64,000 nt of DNA from Gramella jeungdoensis (GTDB lineage: Bacteria > Bacteroidota > Bacteroidia > Flavobacteriales > Flavobacteriaceae), in NCBI RefSeq assembly GCF_023805255.1, contig NZ_JAMSCK010000004.1, positions 372,001-436,000 on the forward strand. Reading direction: 5' to 3'. The notes under the pieces were generated by a model. It had not been told where the DNA came from. It ran no database searches and saw only the letters and a list, made by a program, of their open reading frames with translations. Each line of letters starts with the position of its first letter. The first letter of the stretch is position 1. This document shows positions 10,284 through 19,936 of this stretch, piece after piece. The position numbers and the translations under genes are program-made.

Positions 10284-10310
10284 AATCCCGCTCACAAGAA
10301 CGGGATTAAA
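10284..10310 (+). terminator. Intrinsic terminator after the AraC gene
   Basis: An AATCCCG/CGGGATT stem with a 10-base loop follows the stop directly. The T-tract is short, so it may also act for the convergent ferredoxin gene. Confidence 0.65.
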
Positions 10311-10331
10311 ATTCCTGTGAATTTATTCTGT

Positions 10332-10748
<417 letters not shown>

Positions 10749-10825
10749 TTATGGTAATAAGCTGAGGAAACTTTAATTTCGCTGCACAAATTTAACATGC
10801 ACACCACTCATAACCAAATAAGCCA

Positions 10826-11884
10826 ATGACAATTGACGACCATAAATCACATCTAATTAAACTGGGGAAATTCCTGAATCAATTCCAGGTGGTAGAATCG
10901 GTTAAAGATGATTCCCTCCCGGCAAATGAGAAGTTGTTCGCCGAAATGGAAGAGAAGATAGATAATGCGGTGCACCATAATGGCTGGTTTACCAGGGAAA
11001 ATGTGGTATTCTCTCTTCAGCAGTGGAGCGAGGCTCTAACAGAAGAAAACCTAAAGCTATGGCTGGCAGAATATGATCTTTCAAAAAGTGGAGGAAAAAC
11101 CGTAGGGATTGTTATGGCCGGAAATATACCGCTGGTTGGTTTTCATGATTTTATTTCGGTACTGGTTTCTGGTCATAATGTGCTCATTAAGCTTTCTTCC
11201 AACGACAAGCATATATTACCGCTTATATCGAAATATTTAATGAAGCTGGATAGCAGGTATGAAGAACGAATAAAATTCACCAAAGGCAAACTGGAAGATT
11301 TTGACGCGGTTATAGCCACAGGGAGCGATAATACGGCTCGCTATTTTGAATATTACTTTAAAGGTAAACCAAGTATCATTAGAAAGAATCGTAATTCGGT
11401 GGCAATACTTACCGGAAATGAAAGCCAGGAGGAACTATCAAGACTTGGTGAAGATATTTTCAGGTATTATGGACTGGGGTGCAGGAATGTATCCAAACTA
11501 TACGTGCCCGAAAATTACGATTTTGACCGATTCTTTAAAGCTATTTATGAATGGAATCCGATAATTCACAGAGATAAATATGCCAATAACTACGATTACA
11601 ATAAGGCTGTCTACCTGATGAGCGAATTCAAATTGCTTGAAAACGGTTTTTTGATATTAAAGGAAGACAAGAGTTTTGGTTCTCCAATCGCCACTTTATT
11701 TTATGAAACCTACAAAAATGAAGGCCAGTTAAATAAAACCCTGCAGAAGAATAAAGATAAGATACAATGCATTGTAAAAAATGAGCCGGGGAATACCGAG
11801 GTAAGGTTTGGACAAACCCAGAAACCACAGTTATGGGATTACGCCGATAATATTGATACTATTGAGTTCCTGTTAAATTTATAA
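10826..11884 (+). CDS. Acyl-CoA reductase, LuxC-like
   Basis: 352 aa with the aldehyde-dehydrogenase-like fold of the LuxC/acyl-CoA reductase family. It has a nucleotide-binding segment (GKTVGIVMAGNIPLVGFHDF), KLSSND, and the catalytic-cysteine region YGLGCRNVSKLYVP near residue 220. The family reduces long-chain acyl-CoA or acyl-protein to aldehyde with NADPH. No luciferase genes are present, so a lipid or aldehyde role is more likely. It lies upstream of serC on the same strand. A TAATTTCGC sequence about 50 bases before the start is a possible -7 variant. Confidence 0.85.
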   Translation: MTIDDHKSHLIKLGKFLNQFQVVESVKDDSLPANEKLFAEMEEKIDNAVHHNGWFTRENVVFSLQQWSEALTEENLKLWLAEYDLSKSGGKTVGIVMAGNIPLVGFHDFISVLVSGHNVLIKLSSNDKHILPLISKYLMKLDSRYEERIKFTKGKLEDFDAVIATGSDNTARYFEYYFKGKPSIIRKNRNSVAILTGNESQEELSRLGEDIFRYYGLGCRNVSKLYVPENYDFDRFFKAIYEWNPIIHRDKYANNYDYNKAVYLMSEFKLLENGFLILKEDKSFGSPIATLFYETYKNEGQLNKTLQKNKDKIQCIVKNEPGNTEVRFGQTQKPQLWDYADNIDTIEFLLNL

Positions 11885-11963
11885 GGCTACTATTATAATT
11901 TTAATAACAGCATTTACTGGCATTTTTAGCATCTTTGTTATAACATAATCAAGTAAAAGTTTT

Positions 11964-13028
11964 ATGAAAAAACATAATTTCAGCGCAGGCCCCTGTATTT
12001 TACCTCAAGAGGTATTTAAGGAAGCCTCTCAGGCTATTTTAGACTTTAACGGTTCAGGTTTATCAATACTGGAAATATCACATCGCAGTCCGGCATTTGT
12101 TTCCGTTATGGAAGAGGCACAGTCATTGGCGCTGGAACTGCTTGGTTTAAAGGATAAGGGATATAAGGCCTTATTCCTTCAGGGAGGTGCAAGCACCCAG
12201 TTCCTTATGGTTGCCTATAACTTACTGGAGAAAAAAGCCGCTTATCTTAACACCGGGACCTGGTCTACAAAAGCCATCAAGGAAGCCAGGTTATTTGGTG
12301 ATGTTGCGGAAGTGGCCTCCTCAAAAGATAAAAACTTCAATTATATACCTAAGTCATTCAGCATCCCAGACGATGCCGATTACTTTCACTGTACCAGTAA
12401 TAATACCATTTTCGGGACCCAGATAAAGGAATTCCCTTCTACTTCCAAACCACTGGTTTGCGACATGAGTAGTGATATTTTCTCAAGGGAACTGGATTTT
12501 TCCAAATTTGATCTTATTTACGCCGGCGCTCAAAAGAATATGGGACCTGCAGGTACCACCTTAGTTGTGATAAAAGAAGATATTCTTGGAAAGGTTTCGA
12601 GAGAGATCCCGTCAATGATGAGTTATGCTACCCATATTAGTAAAGACAGTATGTTTAATACACCTGCGGTGTATGCTGTATATGTATCCATGCTTACCCT
12701 TCGCTGGATAAAAGCTAAAGGAGGTATTAAAGCCATGGAAGAATTAAATAATAGAAAAGCTGAACTCATCTATGCTGAAATAGATCGAAACCCATTATTT
12801 AAAGGATTTGCTGCTAAAGAAGACCGCTCACCAATGAACGCTACTTTCAACCTTACAGATGAATCTCACAAAGAGACTTTTGACAAGTTATGGAAAGATG
12901 CTGGTGTGAATGGTCTTAACGGTCACCGTAGCGTAGGTGGTTACAGGGCATCGATGTACAATGCCCTCCCGTTGGAAAGCGTACAGATGGTGGTTGATCT
13001 TATGCAGGAACTTGAAAGACAAATTTAA
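11964..13028 (+). CDS. serC: Phosphoserine aminotransferase
   Basis: 354 aa, full length. The opening [13 protein letters not shown] is the SerC signature and the PLP Schiff-base lysine is K191 in [12 protein letters not shown]. The GxxGxRAS-type C-terminal motif reads [15 protein letters not shown]. It converts 3-phosphohydroxypyruvate and glutamate to phosphoserine. It lies 21 bases upstream of the serA-like dehydrogenase, giving two consecutive steps of serine biosynthesis in one probable operon. Confidence 0.96.
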   Translation: MKKHNFSAGPCILPQEVFKEASQAILDFNGSGLSILEISHRSPAFVSVMEEAQSLALELLGLKDKGYKALFLQGGASTQFLMVAYNLLEKKAAYLNTGTWSTKAIKEARLFGDVAEVASSKDKNFNYIPKSFSIPDDADYFHCTSNNTIFGTQIKEFPSTSKPLVCDMSSDIFSRELDFSKFDLIYAGAQKNMGPAGTTLVVIKEDILGKVSREIPSMMSYATHISKDSMFNTPAVYAVYVSMLTLRWIKAKGGIKAMEELNNRKAELIYAEIDRNPLFKGFAAKEDRSPMNATFNLTDESHKETFDKLWKDAGVNGLNGHRSVGGYRASMYNALPLESVQMVVDLMQELERQI

Positions 13029-13049
13029 ATTCATAGATCATTTTACAAA

Positions 13050-14012
13050 ATGAAAGTATTAGCAAATGATGGTATCTCGAAAAGCGGAGTTAATACTCTT
13101 GAAAAAGCTGGTTTTGAAGTTACCATCAAAAAAGTTTCACAGGAACAGCTTAAAGATTACATAAACAAAAATGCCATTAATGTACTGCTGGTAAGAAGTG
13201 CTACAAAAGTTAGAAAAGATATAATCGATAACTGCCCCAGCCTAAAACTTATAGGTCGCGGAGGTGTGGGAATGGATAATATTGACGTGGAATATGCCAG
13301 AAAAAAAGGAATCCATGTGATTAATACGCCTGCGGCTTCATCAGCTTCTGTGGCAGAGCTTGTTTTTGCTCATCTTTTTGGAGGCGTACGTCAGCTTTAT
13401 CATTCCAACAGGAATATGCCTTTAGAGGGTGAGACCAAGTTTAAGGAACTCAAGAAAACCTATGCCGGTGGTGTGGAGTTACGCGGAAAGACCCTGGGAA
13501 TTGTCGGTTTCGGAAGAATTGGCCGGGAAGTTGCAAAAATCGCTTTAGGTATTGGAATGAAAGTAATAGCAAGTGATCAGAAAGTGGGAAAAGCTGAAAT
13601 AGAGCTTGAGTTCTACAATCACCAAAGCATCCGGATCCCGATTAAAACAGAGCCTGTTGATATGCTTATAAAGCATGCCGATTTTATCACACTTCATGTT
13701 CCCGCGCAGGATAAACCGGTGATCGGAAGCAAAGAAATAGAAAAAATGAAAAATGGTGTTGGTATAATCAATGCTGCCCGCGGGGGTGTTCTGGATGAAG
13801 AAGCCGTATTGGAAGCTATAGATACTGGAAAAGTTTCATTTGCTGCTTTTGATACTTATGAAAATGAGCCTAACCCAGCAATAAAGCTTCTTATGAACGA
13901 AAGTGTGTCCTTAAGTCCTCATATTGGCGGTTCTACTCATGAAGCCCAGGAAAGAATTGGTTCTGAACTTGCCGAGCAGATAATTTCTCTTCTTAAGAAA
14001 GAAAAAGCTTAA
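13050..14012 (+). CDS. serA: D-3-phosphoglycerate dehydrogenase-like 2-hydroxyacid dehydrogenase, short form
   Basis: 320 aa with the NAD-binding motif GIVGFGRIGREV and the D-isomer dehydrogenase catalytic set: Arg in INAARGG, Glu in YENEP, and His in SPHIGGST. It lacks the C-terminal ACT/ASB domains of E. coli SerA, matching the short forms common in Bacteroidota, which are not expected to be inhibited by serine through ACT. The position after serC supports the serine pathway assignment. Confidence 0.9.
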   Translation: MKVLANDGISKSGVNTLEKAGFEVTIKKVSQEQLKDYINKNAINVLLVRSATKVRKDIIDNCPSLKLIGRGGVGMDNIDVEYARKKGIHVINTPAASSASVAELVFAHLFGGVRQLYHSNRNMPLEGETKFKELKKTYAGGVELRGKTLGIVGFGRIGREVAKIALGIGMKVIASDQKVGKAEIELEFYNHQSIRIPIKTEPVDMLIKHADFITLHVPAQDKPVIGSKEIEKMKNGVGIINAARGGVLDEEAVLEAIDTGKVSFAAFDTYENEPNPAIKLLMNESVSLSPHIGGSTHEAQERIGSELAEQIISLLKKEKA

Positions 14013-14058
14013 ACTGAATAAAGTACAATAAGGGACAGTCTAAAAAGTAAATCCATTT

Positions 14059-14117
14059 GTCATTACGAATGAAGTGAAGTAATCTCATGTAAAGATTGTT
14101 TCGTTCCTCGCAATGAC
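14059..14117. repeat. Imperfect inverted repeat (REP-like intergenic element)
   Basis: GTCATTACGAATGAAG... at 14059-14085 pairs imperfectly with AGATTG...CGCAATGAC at 14093-14117 over about 25 bases with a 7-base loop. The style (CATTGCGAG / AAGCAATCT) is that of dispersed repeats known between Bacteroidota genes. In RNA it would form a long hairpin downstream of the serA-like gene. Confidence 0.75.
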
Positions 14118-14215
14118 TGTTAAAGGACTTTTTAGAAAGTCTCTTTTTTATTATTTCATTAGGGAAATTGAATAATAAACTTGCTAACTTGAACCTGAAT
14201 AAACGCAAGGAGAAA

Positions 14216-14785
14216 ATGGCCAATATTTTAGATGTTTTCAGAACCCATACCGGGGAGAGGCTTGTCGAAAGGACCGGAGAACTCATAAAACTGGATAAAC
14301 AGAAAATCGAAAGAGCTCTTGTTTTTACACTTCCGGCCCTACTCTCGGTTTTTCAGAAAAATGAAGAATTTTTGATGGGAGGGTCTTCCAACCTTATCTC
14401 GCTCGTCGAAAAAGGTGATCTTATCCTAGAGGGTGATAAGACCCTTAAACAGCATTTAAGTGAAGAGCAACTAGAGTCTTTAAAGAGAAATGCCAGCCTT
14501 CTGAAAATAGATGAACAAAGCTTTCAGGATATTTTGAAAATTGCTGCTGCTTTTCTTTCAGGTGTAATTGCCCAAATGAAGGAAACAGAAAAAGATTCAG
14601 AAACTGTTGATCTCCTTCGAACGCTTAGCGGTCAGGACGTAAAATATGATAAGGTTTTTATAAGGACATTAGTAAAGAACGAAGACAGTCCCGATATTAT
14701 TGATAGCAGTGAAGAAATTGCCCTAGGCAGGAAGAAGGATGATAATGATGAAAGCATCCTTGGAGGTTATTCAGGCGGGCGCTAA
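14216..14785 (+). CDS. DUF937-family protein
   Basis: 189 aa, cytosolic and mostly helical. The N-terminal half (NILDVFRTHTGERLVERTGE ... IERALVFTLPALLSVF) resembles DUF937 (YidB-like), whose function is unknown. The acidic C-terminus ends in a flexible Gly-rich tail. The ATG at 14216 is chosen because AAGGAG lies just upstream. It follows the serine biosynthesis genes after the hairpin repeat and a lipoprotein gene comes next. Confidence 0.75.
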   Translation: MANILDVFRTHTGERLVERTGELIKLDKQKIERALVFTLPALLSVFQKNEEFLMGGSSNLISLVEKGDLILEGDKTLKQHLSEEQLESLKRNASLLKIDEQSFQDILKIAAAFLSGVIAQMKETEKDSETVDLLRTLSGQDVKYDKVFIRTLVKNEDSPDIIDSSEEIALGRKKDDNDESILGGYSGGR

Positions 14786-14833
14786 GAGAGGAACAATATT
14801 TGTGTAAGTTTATATTAGAATTATTTTGTTAAA

Positions 14834-15262
14834 ATGAAAAACATATTATACATATTTCTACTGGCACTATTTGTTTATAGCTGTGGATCCACCGGAGGAA
14901 AAAAATTCCCTTCAGACAGGCTTGCAAATGAAGAAAATGACACGGTACGAATAGCGAATGACAGCCTTGAATATGAAATTATAATTATAGAACCAGGCTT
15001 CAATCTGTTCATTAATTCATATGCCAAACCAAGAGGCTATTATTCCCAGAATTATCTGGAAAACAAAAACCAGTTCCTGGTGACGGAATATAACCAGAGA
15101 GTGCAGCAACCTACGGTTTATAATCCTAATCTATATATTAATCAGATTAATTACGATCCCAATATCGATTACGGCTACGAAGTGAATTATTTGCTGTACA
15201 ATTATTTTGTCTACTTCAGTCAGCAATACAATCAGCGATTTAGTGTTCCCACGAGAATTTGA
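14834..15262 (+). CDS. Lipoprotein, DUF6146-like
   Basis: A type II signal peptide with lipobox VYSC puts the lipidated Cys at about residue 17. A Tyr/Asn-rich, mostly beta C-terminal half (repeated NPNLYINQINYDPN-like phrases) follows. It matches my memory of the Bacteroidota DUF6146 lipoproteins, whose role is unknown. It begins a short run of small envelope genes. Confidence 0.7.
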   Translation: MKNILYIFLLALFVYSCGSTGGKKFPSDRLANEENDTVRIANDSLEYEIIIIEPGFNLFINSYAKPRGYYSQNYLENKNQFLVTEYNQRVQQPTVYNPNLYINQINYDPNIDYGYEVNYLLYNYFVYFSQQYNQRFSVPTRI

Positions 15263-15291
15263 TTATTTGATCAAATCCCTATATTTGCAAC

Positions 15292-15597
15292 ATGAAAAAG
15301 TTGAAAAATCGCTGGGGAATAGATTCTAATTGGCAGCTATTCATCATCTTTTTGGTTTTTGCAATCACCGGATCTTCAGCGGCCAAACTTGCCAGTCCGC
15401 TTTGTGAGAGTCTTGGTATTACTCAGGAAAGCACGCACTGGAGTCTTTACTGGTTTGCCAGAATCTTTCTTATCTTTCCAATATATCAGGTATTACTGGT
15501 AACTTTCGGCTGGATCTTTGGGCAATTTCAGTTTTTTTGGGCGTTCGAAAAGAAAATGTTGAGCAGAATAGGATTTGCAAGAATTTTTAGAAATTAA
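15292..15597 (+). CDS. Small membrane protein, DUF6787-like
   Basis: 101 aa with two membrane segments (about residues 16-38 and 55-85) and Trp/Phe-rich loops. Homologues in flavobacteria are often labelled diacylglyceryl transferase, but no Lgt signature can be seen, so that label is not adopted. It precedes the His-rich membrane protein by 1 base, suggesting an operon. Confidence 0.65.
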   Translation: MKKLKNRWGIDSNWQLFIIFLVFAITGSSAAKLASPLCESLGITQESTHWSLYWFARIFLIFPIYQVLLVTFGWIFGQFQFFWAFEKKMLSRIGFARIFRN

Positions 15598-15598
15598 A

Positions 15599-15916
15599 TT
15601 GAAAGAATTAAAGAACATATTTTTTGTATTCACTGCAGTACTGATTCTGCTTCCAACTGGGGTAAGTTTCTCTCATATCTTCCTTGAACACAGCCATAAG
15701 CTTTGTGATAATTATTCTGAGTATCATTATCACAAAGAAGCTATTGATTGTGATCTTCATAAATTTCATAAAAAGCCTGCCCTTAATATTGATCTTCCCG
15801 AGTATTCCATTGTTTCAGAAGTTTCAGAAGAAAGGAGCATCTTTGAATACTACCAGTTTTTAAATGATTTTGAACCTCTTGCATTTGACCTTAGAGGCCC
15901 GCCTTTTACCGCTTAA
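15599..15916 (+). CDS. Small His-rich membrane protein, probable metal-linked
   Basis: 105 aa from a TTG start directly after the upstream stop. One N-terminal membrane segment (FFVFTAVLILLP) precedes an exported His/Cys-rich stretch (HIFLEHSHKLCDNY, then EYHYHKEAIDCDLHKFHKK). The density of His and Cys suggests binding of Zn, Cu or similar. It lies 50 bases upstream of a TonB receptor whose loop is also His-rich, so a shared metal-uptake role is inferred. An alternative start lies 24 bases upstream inside the previous gene. Confidence 0.65.
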   Translation: MKELKNIFFVFTAVLILLPTGVSFSHIFLEHSHKLCDNYSEYHYHKEAIDCDLHKFHKKPALNIDLPEYSIVSEVSEERSIFEYYQFLNDFEPLAFDLRGPPFTA

Positions 15917-15966
15917 AACTCTTATTCTTTTTACTTAAGCGATTACAAATCATTTAAAATACATCA

Positions 15967-18243
15967 ATGAAAAAATTATTGATTATTACACTGCTATTTG
16001 CGGTGAACCCGGCTTTATTCAGCCAGAACAACATATCGGGTACCATAAGAAATGCTGAAACCAATGAACCGGTTTTCAGTGCCAACATATATTTCCCTCA
16101 ACTTGAAAAAGGTACGATGACAGACCTTGAAGGAAACTTCAGCATTGGCAATATTCCGCAGGGAAGGTATAAAATGGTTATTTCATCTATAGGTTTTGCC
16201 AGCTATACTCAGGAAATAAACATTCCATCTGAGGAGATCCAGATCAGTCTCAAGCCTTCTGCCATAGAAATGGAAGAGGTCATCGTTTCCACCCCTTTCC
16301 ACCAGTTACAAAGTGAAAATGTTATGAAAGTTGACCGGGAAAGTGTTTCAGAACTCAACCGTAAAGGTGCGGTAACTCTTTCAGACGGGATATCCCAAAT
16401 TGAAGGAGTAAACAATCTCACTACAGGTGTGGGAATAGGGAAACCCGTTATTAGAGGCCTTAGTTCCAATCGTGTGCTTGTCTATACCCAGGGAGTAAGA
16501 CTTGAGAACCAGCAATACGGAGATGAACACGGGCTGGGTATAAACTCCAAGGGAATTAGCAGTGTGGAGGTGATTAAAGGACCGGCATCTTTACTTTATG
16601 GTAGCGATGCGATTGGCGGGGTTCTTTACCTTAATCCCGAAAGATATGCCACAGAAAATTCGTTTGGTGCCGAACTTGAATCAGATTATTTCAGTAATAC
16701 TCTGGGATACCAGGCCAGCTTGATGGCAAAGACTTCTGCAGAGAAATTAAAGTTTCTGGTAAGAGGAAGTCTTGCTTCCCACAGCGACTATAAAGGTGGG
16801 GATGAAGTGCGGGTCACTAACACACGCTTCAATGAGAGAGATCTTAAAGCAGGTATAGGTTTTCAGGATAAAAAATACAAGGGAGACCTACGATATAATT
16901 TTAACAGAAGCGAAATAGGTATTCCTGAAGAGACGGGTCTTCAGTCAACCGAAAAAGAACCACTACTCCCCTATCAGAAGATAGACAACCATGTTCTTAG
17001 CCTGGATAATAAATTCTATTTCCGCAATTCCAGTCTGGACTTGAAGATCGGATATCAGTTCAATGACCGTAAGGAATTTGAAGAACACCATGAAGAAGAA
17101 CATGAGGAAGAAGAACATGAGGAAGAGGAACATGTGGAAGCAGAGGACGCCCATGAAGAAGATCTTGAACCAGCCCTTGAAATGCACCTGGAAACCTTTA
17201 ATTATAATTTTAAGTACAATCTTCCTAAGATCGGCAATTTTGAAACCATCGCAGGAATTCAGGGAATGTATCAGACCAATGAAAATTATGGGGAAGAATT
17301 GCTTATACCAGACGCAGAAACCCTGGATTTTGGCGTTTTTGCCACTACTCATTACCACCTGGAAAACTGGGACTTTCAGGGAGGCTTGAGATTTGACAAT
17401 CGTTCTCTGAACTCTGAATCCTATCAGACCGAAGGTGGAGACATCGTAGAGAGTATAGATCGTAACTTCAACAGTATAAATGGAGCACTTGGGGCAAAAT
17501 ACCAGTATGAGCAGAAATTAATTGTAAGGCTTAATCTTGCCAGCGGATTTCGCGCACCCAATCTTTCCGAGCTTACCTCAGAAGGAGTACACCACGGTGC
17601 AAACCGCTATGAAAAAGGAAATGCTCAACTGGACAATGAACAGAATTTCCAGGTGGACCTTGCACTGGAGTGGAGAGCCCGCCATTTTGAGGCTTTCGTA
17701 AATGCCTTCAATAATTCCGTAACCGATTATATTTTTATAACTCCTACCGGTGAGACTATAGAATCCAGCCCGGTATTTGAATATACACAGGCGGATGCCA
17801 GCCTTTATGGAGGAGAAATAGGTCTCCATATTCACCCGCATCCGTTGGACTGGCTTCACCTGGAGAGCAGTTTTGAAACGGTAACCGGAAAATTGAAGGA
17901 TGGAGCTTATCTCCCGCTAATCCCCGCCAATTCTCTTACCAACACTTTCAGGGTAGAATTTGATAACGGAAAGTTCTTAAAAGAAAAATATGCCTTTATC
18001 AGATTAAAGAATGTATTTGATCAAAACAACCCCGGAATGTTCGAGACAAGAACCGGAGGATATGGATTACTGGGTGCAGGACTTGGAACTGTTCTGGATC
18101 TGGGAGGTTCCAGTCTTAAACTTGGAATCAATGGAAATAACCTGCTAAATAAAACTTATATTTCCCATATGTCACGTCTTAAGCCAGACAATATTTATAA
18201 CATCGGGAGAAATATCATGATCTCGGCATCCTGGACCTTATAA
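15967..18243 (+). CDS. TonB-dependent receptor with His/Glu-rich loop, probable metal transporter
   Basis: 758 aa. A signal peptide is followed by a CarboxypepD_reg-like domain (about 20-105), a plug domain (about 115-225: VMKVDRESVSELNRKGA, PVIRGLSSNRVLVY, GPASLLYGSDAIGGV) and a 22-strand barrel. Residues about 369-400 form an extracellular loop of alternating His and Glu (EEHHEEEHEEEEHEE). This resembles ZnuD-type zinc receptors, where such loops bind metal. With the His-rich protein upstream this argues for zinc or another divalent metal as substrate. A terminator follows. Confidence 0.9.
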   Translation: MKKLLIITLLFAVNPALFSQNNISGTIRNAETNEPVFSANIYFPQLEKGTMTDLEGNFSIGNIPQGRYKMVISSIGFASYTQEINIPSEEIQISLKPSAIEMEEVIVSTPFHQLQSENVMKVDRESVSELNRKGAVTLSDGISQIEGVNNLTTGVGIGKPVIRGLSSNRVLVYTQGVRLENQQYGDEHGLGINSKGISSVEVIKGPASLLYGSDAIGGVLYLNPERYATENSFGAELESDYFSNTLGYQASLMAKTSAEKLKFLVRGSLASHSDYKGGDEVRVTNTRFNERDLKAGIGFQDKKYKGDLRYNFNRSEIGIPEETGLQSTEKEPLLPYQKIDNHVLSLDNKFYFRNSSLDLKIGYQFNDRKEFEEHHEEEHEEEEHEEEEHVEAEDAHEEDLEPALEMHLETFNYNFKYNLPKIGNFETIAGIQGMYQTNENYGEELLIPDAETLDFGVFATTHYHLENWDFQGGLRFDNRSLNSESYQTEGGDIVESIDRNFNSINGALGAKYQYEQKLIVRLNLASGFRAPNLSELTSEGVHHGANRYEKGNAQLDNEQNFQVDLALEWRARHFEAFVNAFNNSVTDYIFITPTGETIESSPVFEYTQADASLYGGEIGLHIHPHPLDWLHLESSFETVTGKLKDGAYLPLIPANSLTNTFRVEFDNGKFLKEKYAFIRLKNVFDQNNPGMFETRTGGYGLLGAGLGTVLDLGGSSLKLGINGNNLLNKTYISHMSRLKPDNIYNIGRNIMISASWTL

Positions 18244-18249
18244 AAAATA

Positions 18250-18278
18250 AAGGCTGCCAAAATTGGCAGCCTTCCCTT
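18250..18278. terminator. Intrinsic terminator between convergent genes
   Basis: An 11-bp stem AAGGCTGCCAA/TTGGCAGCCTT with a 2-base spacer follows the TonB receptor stop. A-rich sequence on the left would supply a U-tract for the opposite strand. Confidence 0.85.
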
Positions 18279-18296
18279 TAACTAATTAAGCAAACA

Positions 18297-18599
18297 CTAA
18301 TAACTTTCAACTTCAATAACCTGAGGTTTTAAAGGTTCTTTCTTCCAAACGTAGGTATAAAGGTACATTAGTGTAAAAGTTGGAATAATATCGGTTCCCG
18401 GAAGGATCTCTTCAATGAATACAAGCACAGATGCCAGCTTTCCTTTTCTACCCGGATACATTTCACTCATCTTCTTTGCCGCATAAGGCGCCCATAGAAG
18501 ATCCAGAAAGGGACCGATAACAGGAATTGCCACGCTGGCCATTCCCACCAGATCATAAGCAAGTCCTTTTACAAAAGTTTTATTTCTGAATAATTTCAT
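18297..18599 (-). CDS. Small membrane protein, unknown function
   Basis: 100 aa with a hydrophobic stretch (residues about 14-38, GMASVAIPVIGPFLDLLW) and a second near residues 73-88. There is a basic N-terminus and an acidic C-terminal tail. It lies 44 bases downstream of folE on the same strand and may share its transcript. No family is recognised. Confidence 0.6.
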   Translation of the reverse strand: MKLFRNKTFVKGLAYDLVGMASVAIPVIGPFLDLLWAPYAAKKMSEMYPGRKGKLASVLVFIEEILPGTDIIPTFTLMYLYTYVWKKEPLKPQVIEVESY

Positions 18600-18643
18600 C
18601 CTTTGATTTTTACTCCTGTAAAATCAAATAAGATGCCAAACTT

Positions 18644-19240
18644 CTATCTCAGGTCCGAACTAATGAGTTTCAGAAATTCTTCCCGAGTCTCAATTTCCTT
18701 GAACTGCCCTCTGAAACCGGAGGTTGTGGTAGCACTGTTCTGCTTCTGCACCCCGCGCATCATCATACACATATGTACGGCCTCTATCACTACTGCGACT
18801 CCCTGAGGTTTCAGGGTCTTGTTCAGGCATTCCAGTATATCATGTGTTAGTCTTTCCTGTACCTGCAAACGCCTTGCAAAAATATCCACCACCCTGGGTA
18901 ACTTGCTGAGGCCGATAATCCTTCCATTAGGAATATAGGCGATATGTGCTTTGCCAAAGAAAGGCAACATATGGTGCTCGCATAGGGAATAAAGCTCAAT
19001 ATCCTTTACCACCACCATCTCATCATAACTTTCCTTAAAGATGGCCTTTTTCAGGATCTTTTCGGCATCCATAGAATAGCCCTGGGTTAGGAATTGTATC
19101 GCTTTTGCCGCCCTTTCGGGAGTTTTCAAAACTCCTTCCCTTTCGGGATCTTCACCTACACCCTGAATTATCTCACGGAAATTATTCTTTAGGTTTTCAG
19201 TGACCTTGTGATTGTACTCTTCAAAATATTTATATGCCAT
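18644..19240 (-). CDS. folE: GTP cyclohydrolase I
   Basis: 198 aa, homodecameric family. The zinc and active-site residues are C87 and H89/H90 in [10 protein letters not shown] and C158 in [10 protein letters not shown], with TTTSGFRG near the end. It converts GTP to dihydroneopterin triphosphate, the first step to folate and pterin cofactors. The start lies 1 base after the msrA stop, so the two are probably co-transcribed. Confidence 0.96.
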   Translation of the reverse strand: MAYKYFEEYNHKVTENLKNNFREIIQGVGEDPEREGVLKTPERAAKAIQFLTQGYSMDAEKILKKAIFKESYDEMVVVKDIELYSLCEHHMLPFFGKAHIAYIPNGRIIGLSKLPRVVDIFARRLQVQERLTHDILECLNKTLKPQGVAVVIEAVHMCMMMRGVQKQNSATTTSGFRGQFKEIETREEFLKLISSDLR

Positions 19241-19241
19241 T

Positions 19242-19793
19242 CTAGCCTGTTTGTTTTAGTTTATCTGAAAATAACTTGTTTAATTTCGTGATCTTAGGAT
19301 CAATAATATACTGACAATAAGGTTGCTCACGATGCCTGTTGTAAAAATCCTGGTGCTCCTGCTCTGCTTCGTAAAAAGCTGATGCTTCAGTCACTTCGGT
19401 TACTATTCGATCTTCAAATGCCCTTTCCCTCTCAAGCAGATCTATCACTTTTTCAGCTACCTCTTTTTGTTCTTCGTCATGGTAGAATATCGCGCTCCTG
19501 TATTGGGTCCCAACATCATTTTGCTGGCGGTTCAGAGTTGTAGGGTCGTGAGTAGCAAAGAATATTAAAAGGATCTCTCGATAATTTATTTTCTCAGGAT
19601 CAAATAATATCTGAATAGCTTCGGCATGACCAGTTCTTCCGCTTATCACCTCACGATAGGGCGGATTCTTAATCGTTCCACCGGTGAAGCCAGATCTCAC
19701 ATTTTCAACGCCCTCCAGTCTCTGAAAAACTGCTTCCGTACACCAAAAGCATCCTCCTGCCAAAGTAGCTTTCTTCAGATTTTTCTCTTTCAT
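19242..19793 (-). CDS. msrA: Peptide-methionine (S)-S-oxide reductase
   Basis: 183 aa with the MsrA signature [11 protein letters not shown], catalytic C15. It reduces protein methionine-S-sulfoxide. No signal peptide is present, so it is cytosolic, and no MsrB domain is fused. The ATG at 19793 is taken as start; a TTG two codons upstream is possible. Confidence 0.95.
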   Translation of the reverse strand: MKEKNLKKATLAGGCFWCTEAVFQRLEGVENVRSGFTGGTIKNPPYREVISGRTGHAEAIQILFDPEKINYREILLIFFATHDPTTLNRQQNDVGTQYRSAIFYHDEEQKEVAEKVIDLLERERAFEDRIVTEVTEASAFYEAEQEHQDFYNRHREQPYCQYIIDPKITKLNKLFSDKLKQTG

Positions 19794-19876
19794 AAACAAT
19801 CTTCAAAATTTTGTTTATCAAATTTAGTTTTTAAATAAACAAAACAAAGAATGTTTAACGCGATTTTATGGAATTC

Positions 19877-19909
19877 TTTTGCCCATATTGATGAACAATA
19901 ATACATTTG
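19877..19909 (+). promoter_or_regulatory. Bacteroidota-type promoter for the DUF5916 gene
   Basis: TTTTG at 19877-19881 and TACATTTG at 19902-19909 are separated by 20 bases and match the -33/-7 pattern of the Bacteroidota housekeeping sigma factor. Transcription would start near 19915, which supports the ATG at 19937 over the upstream TTG. Confidence 0.65.
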
Positions 19910-19936
19910 AGCGGATTTCAATTAATTCATCAATCA

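Noticed and set aside
17071-17164. Repetitive GAAGAACAT-like units resembling a short tandem or CRISPR repeat
   Set aside because: They are codons for a His/Glu-rich loop inside the TonB receptor, in frame, with no spacers.
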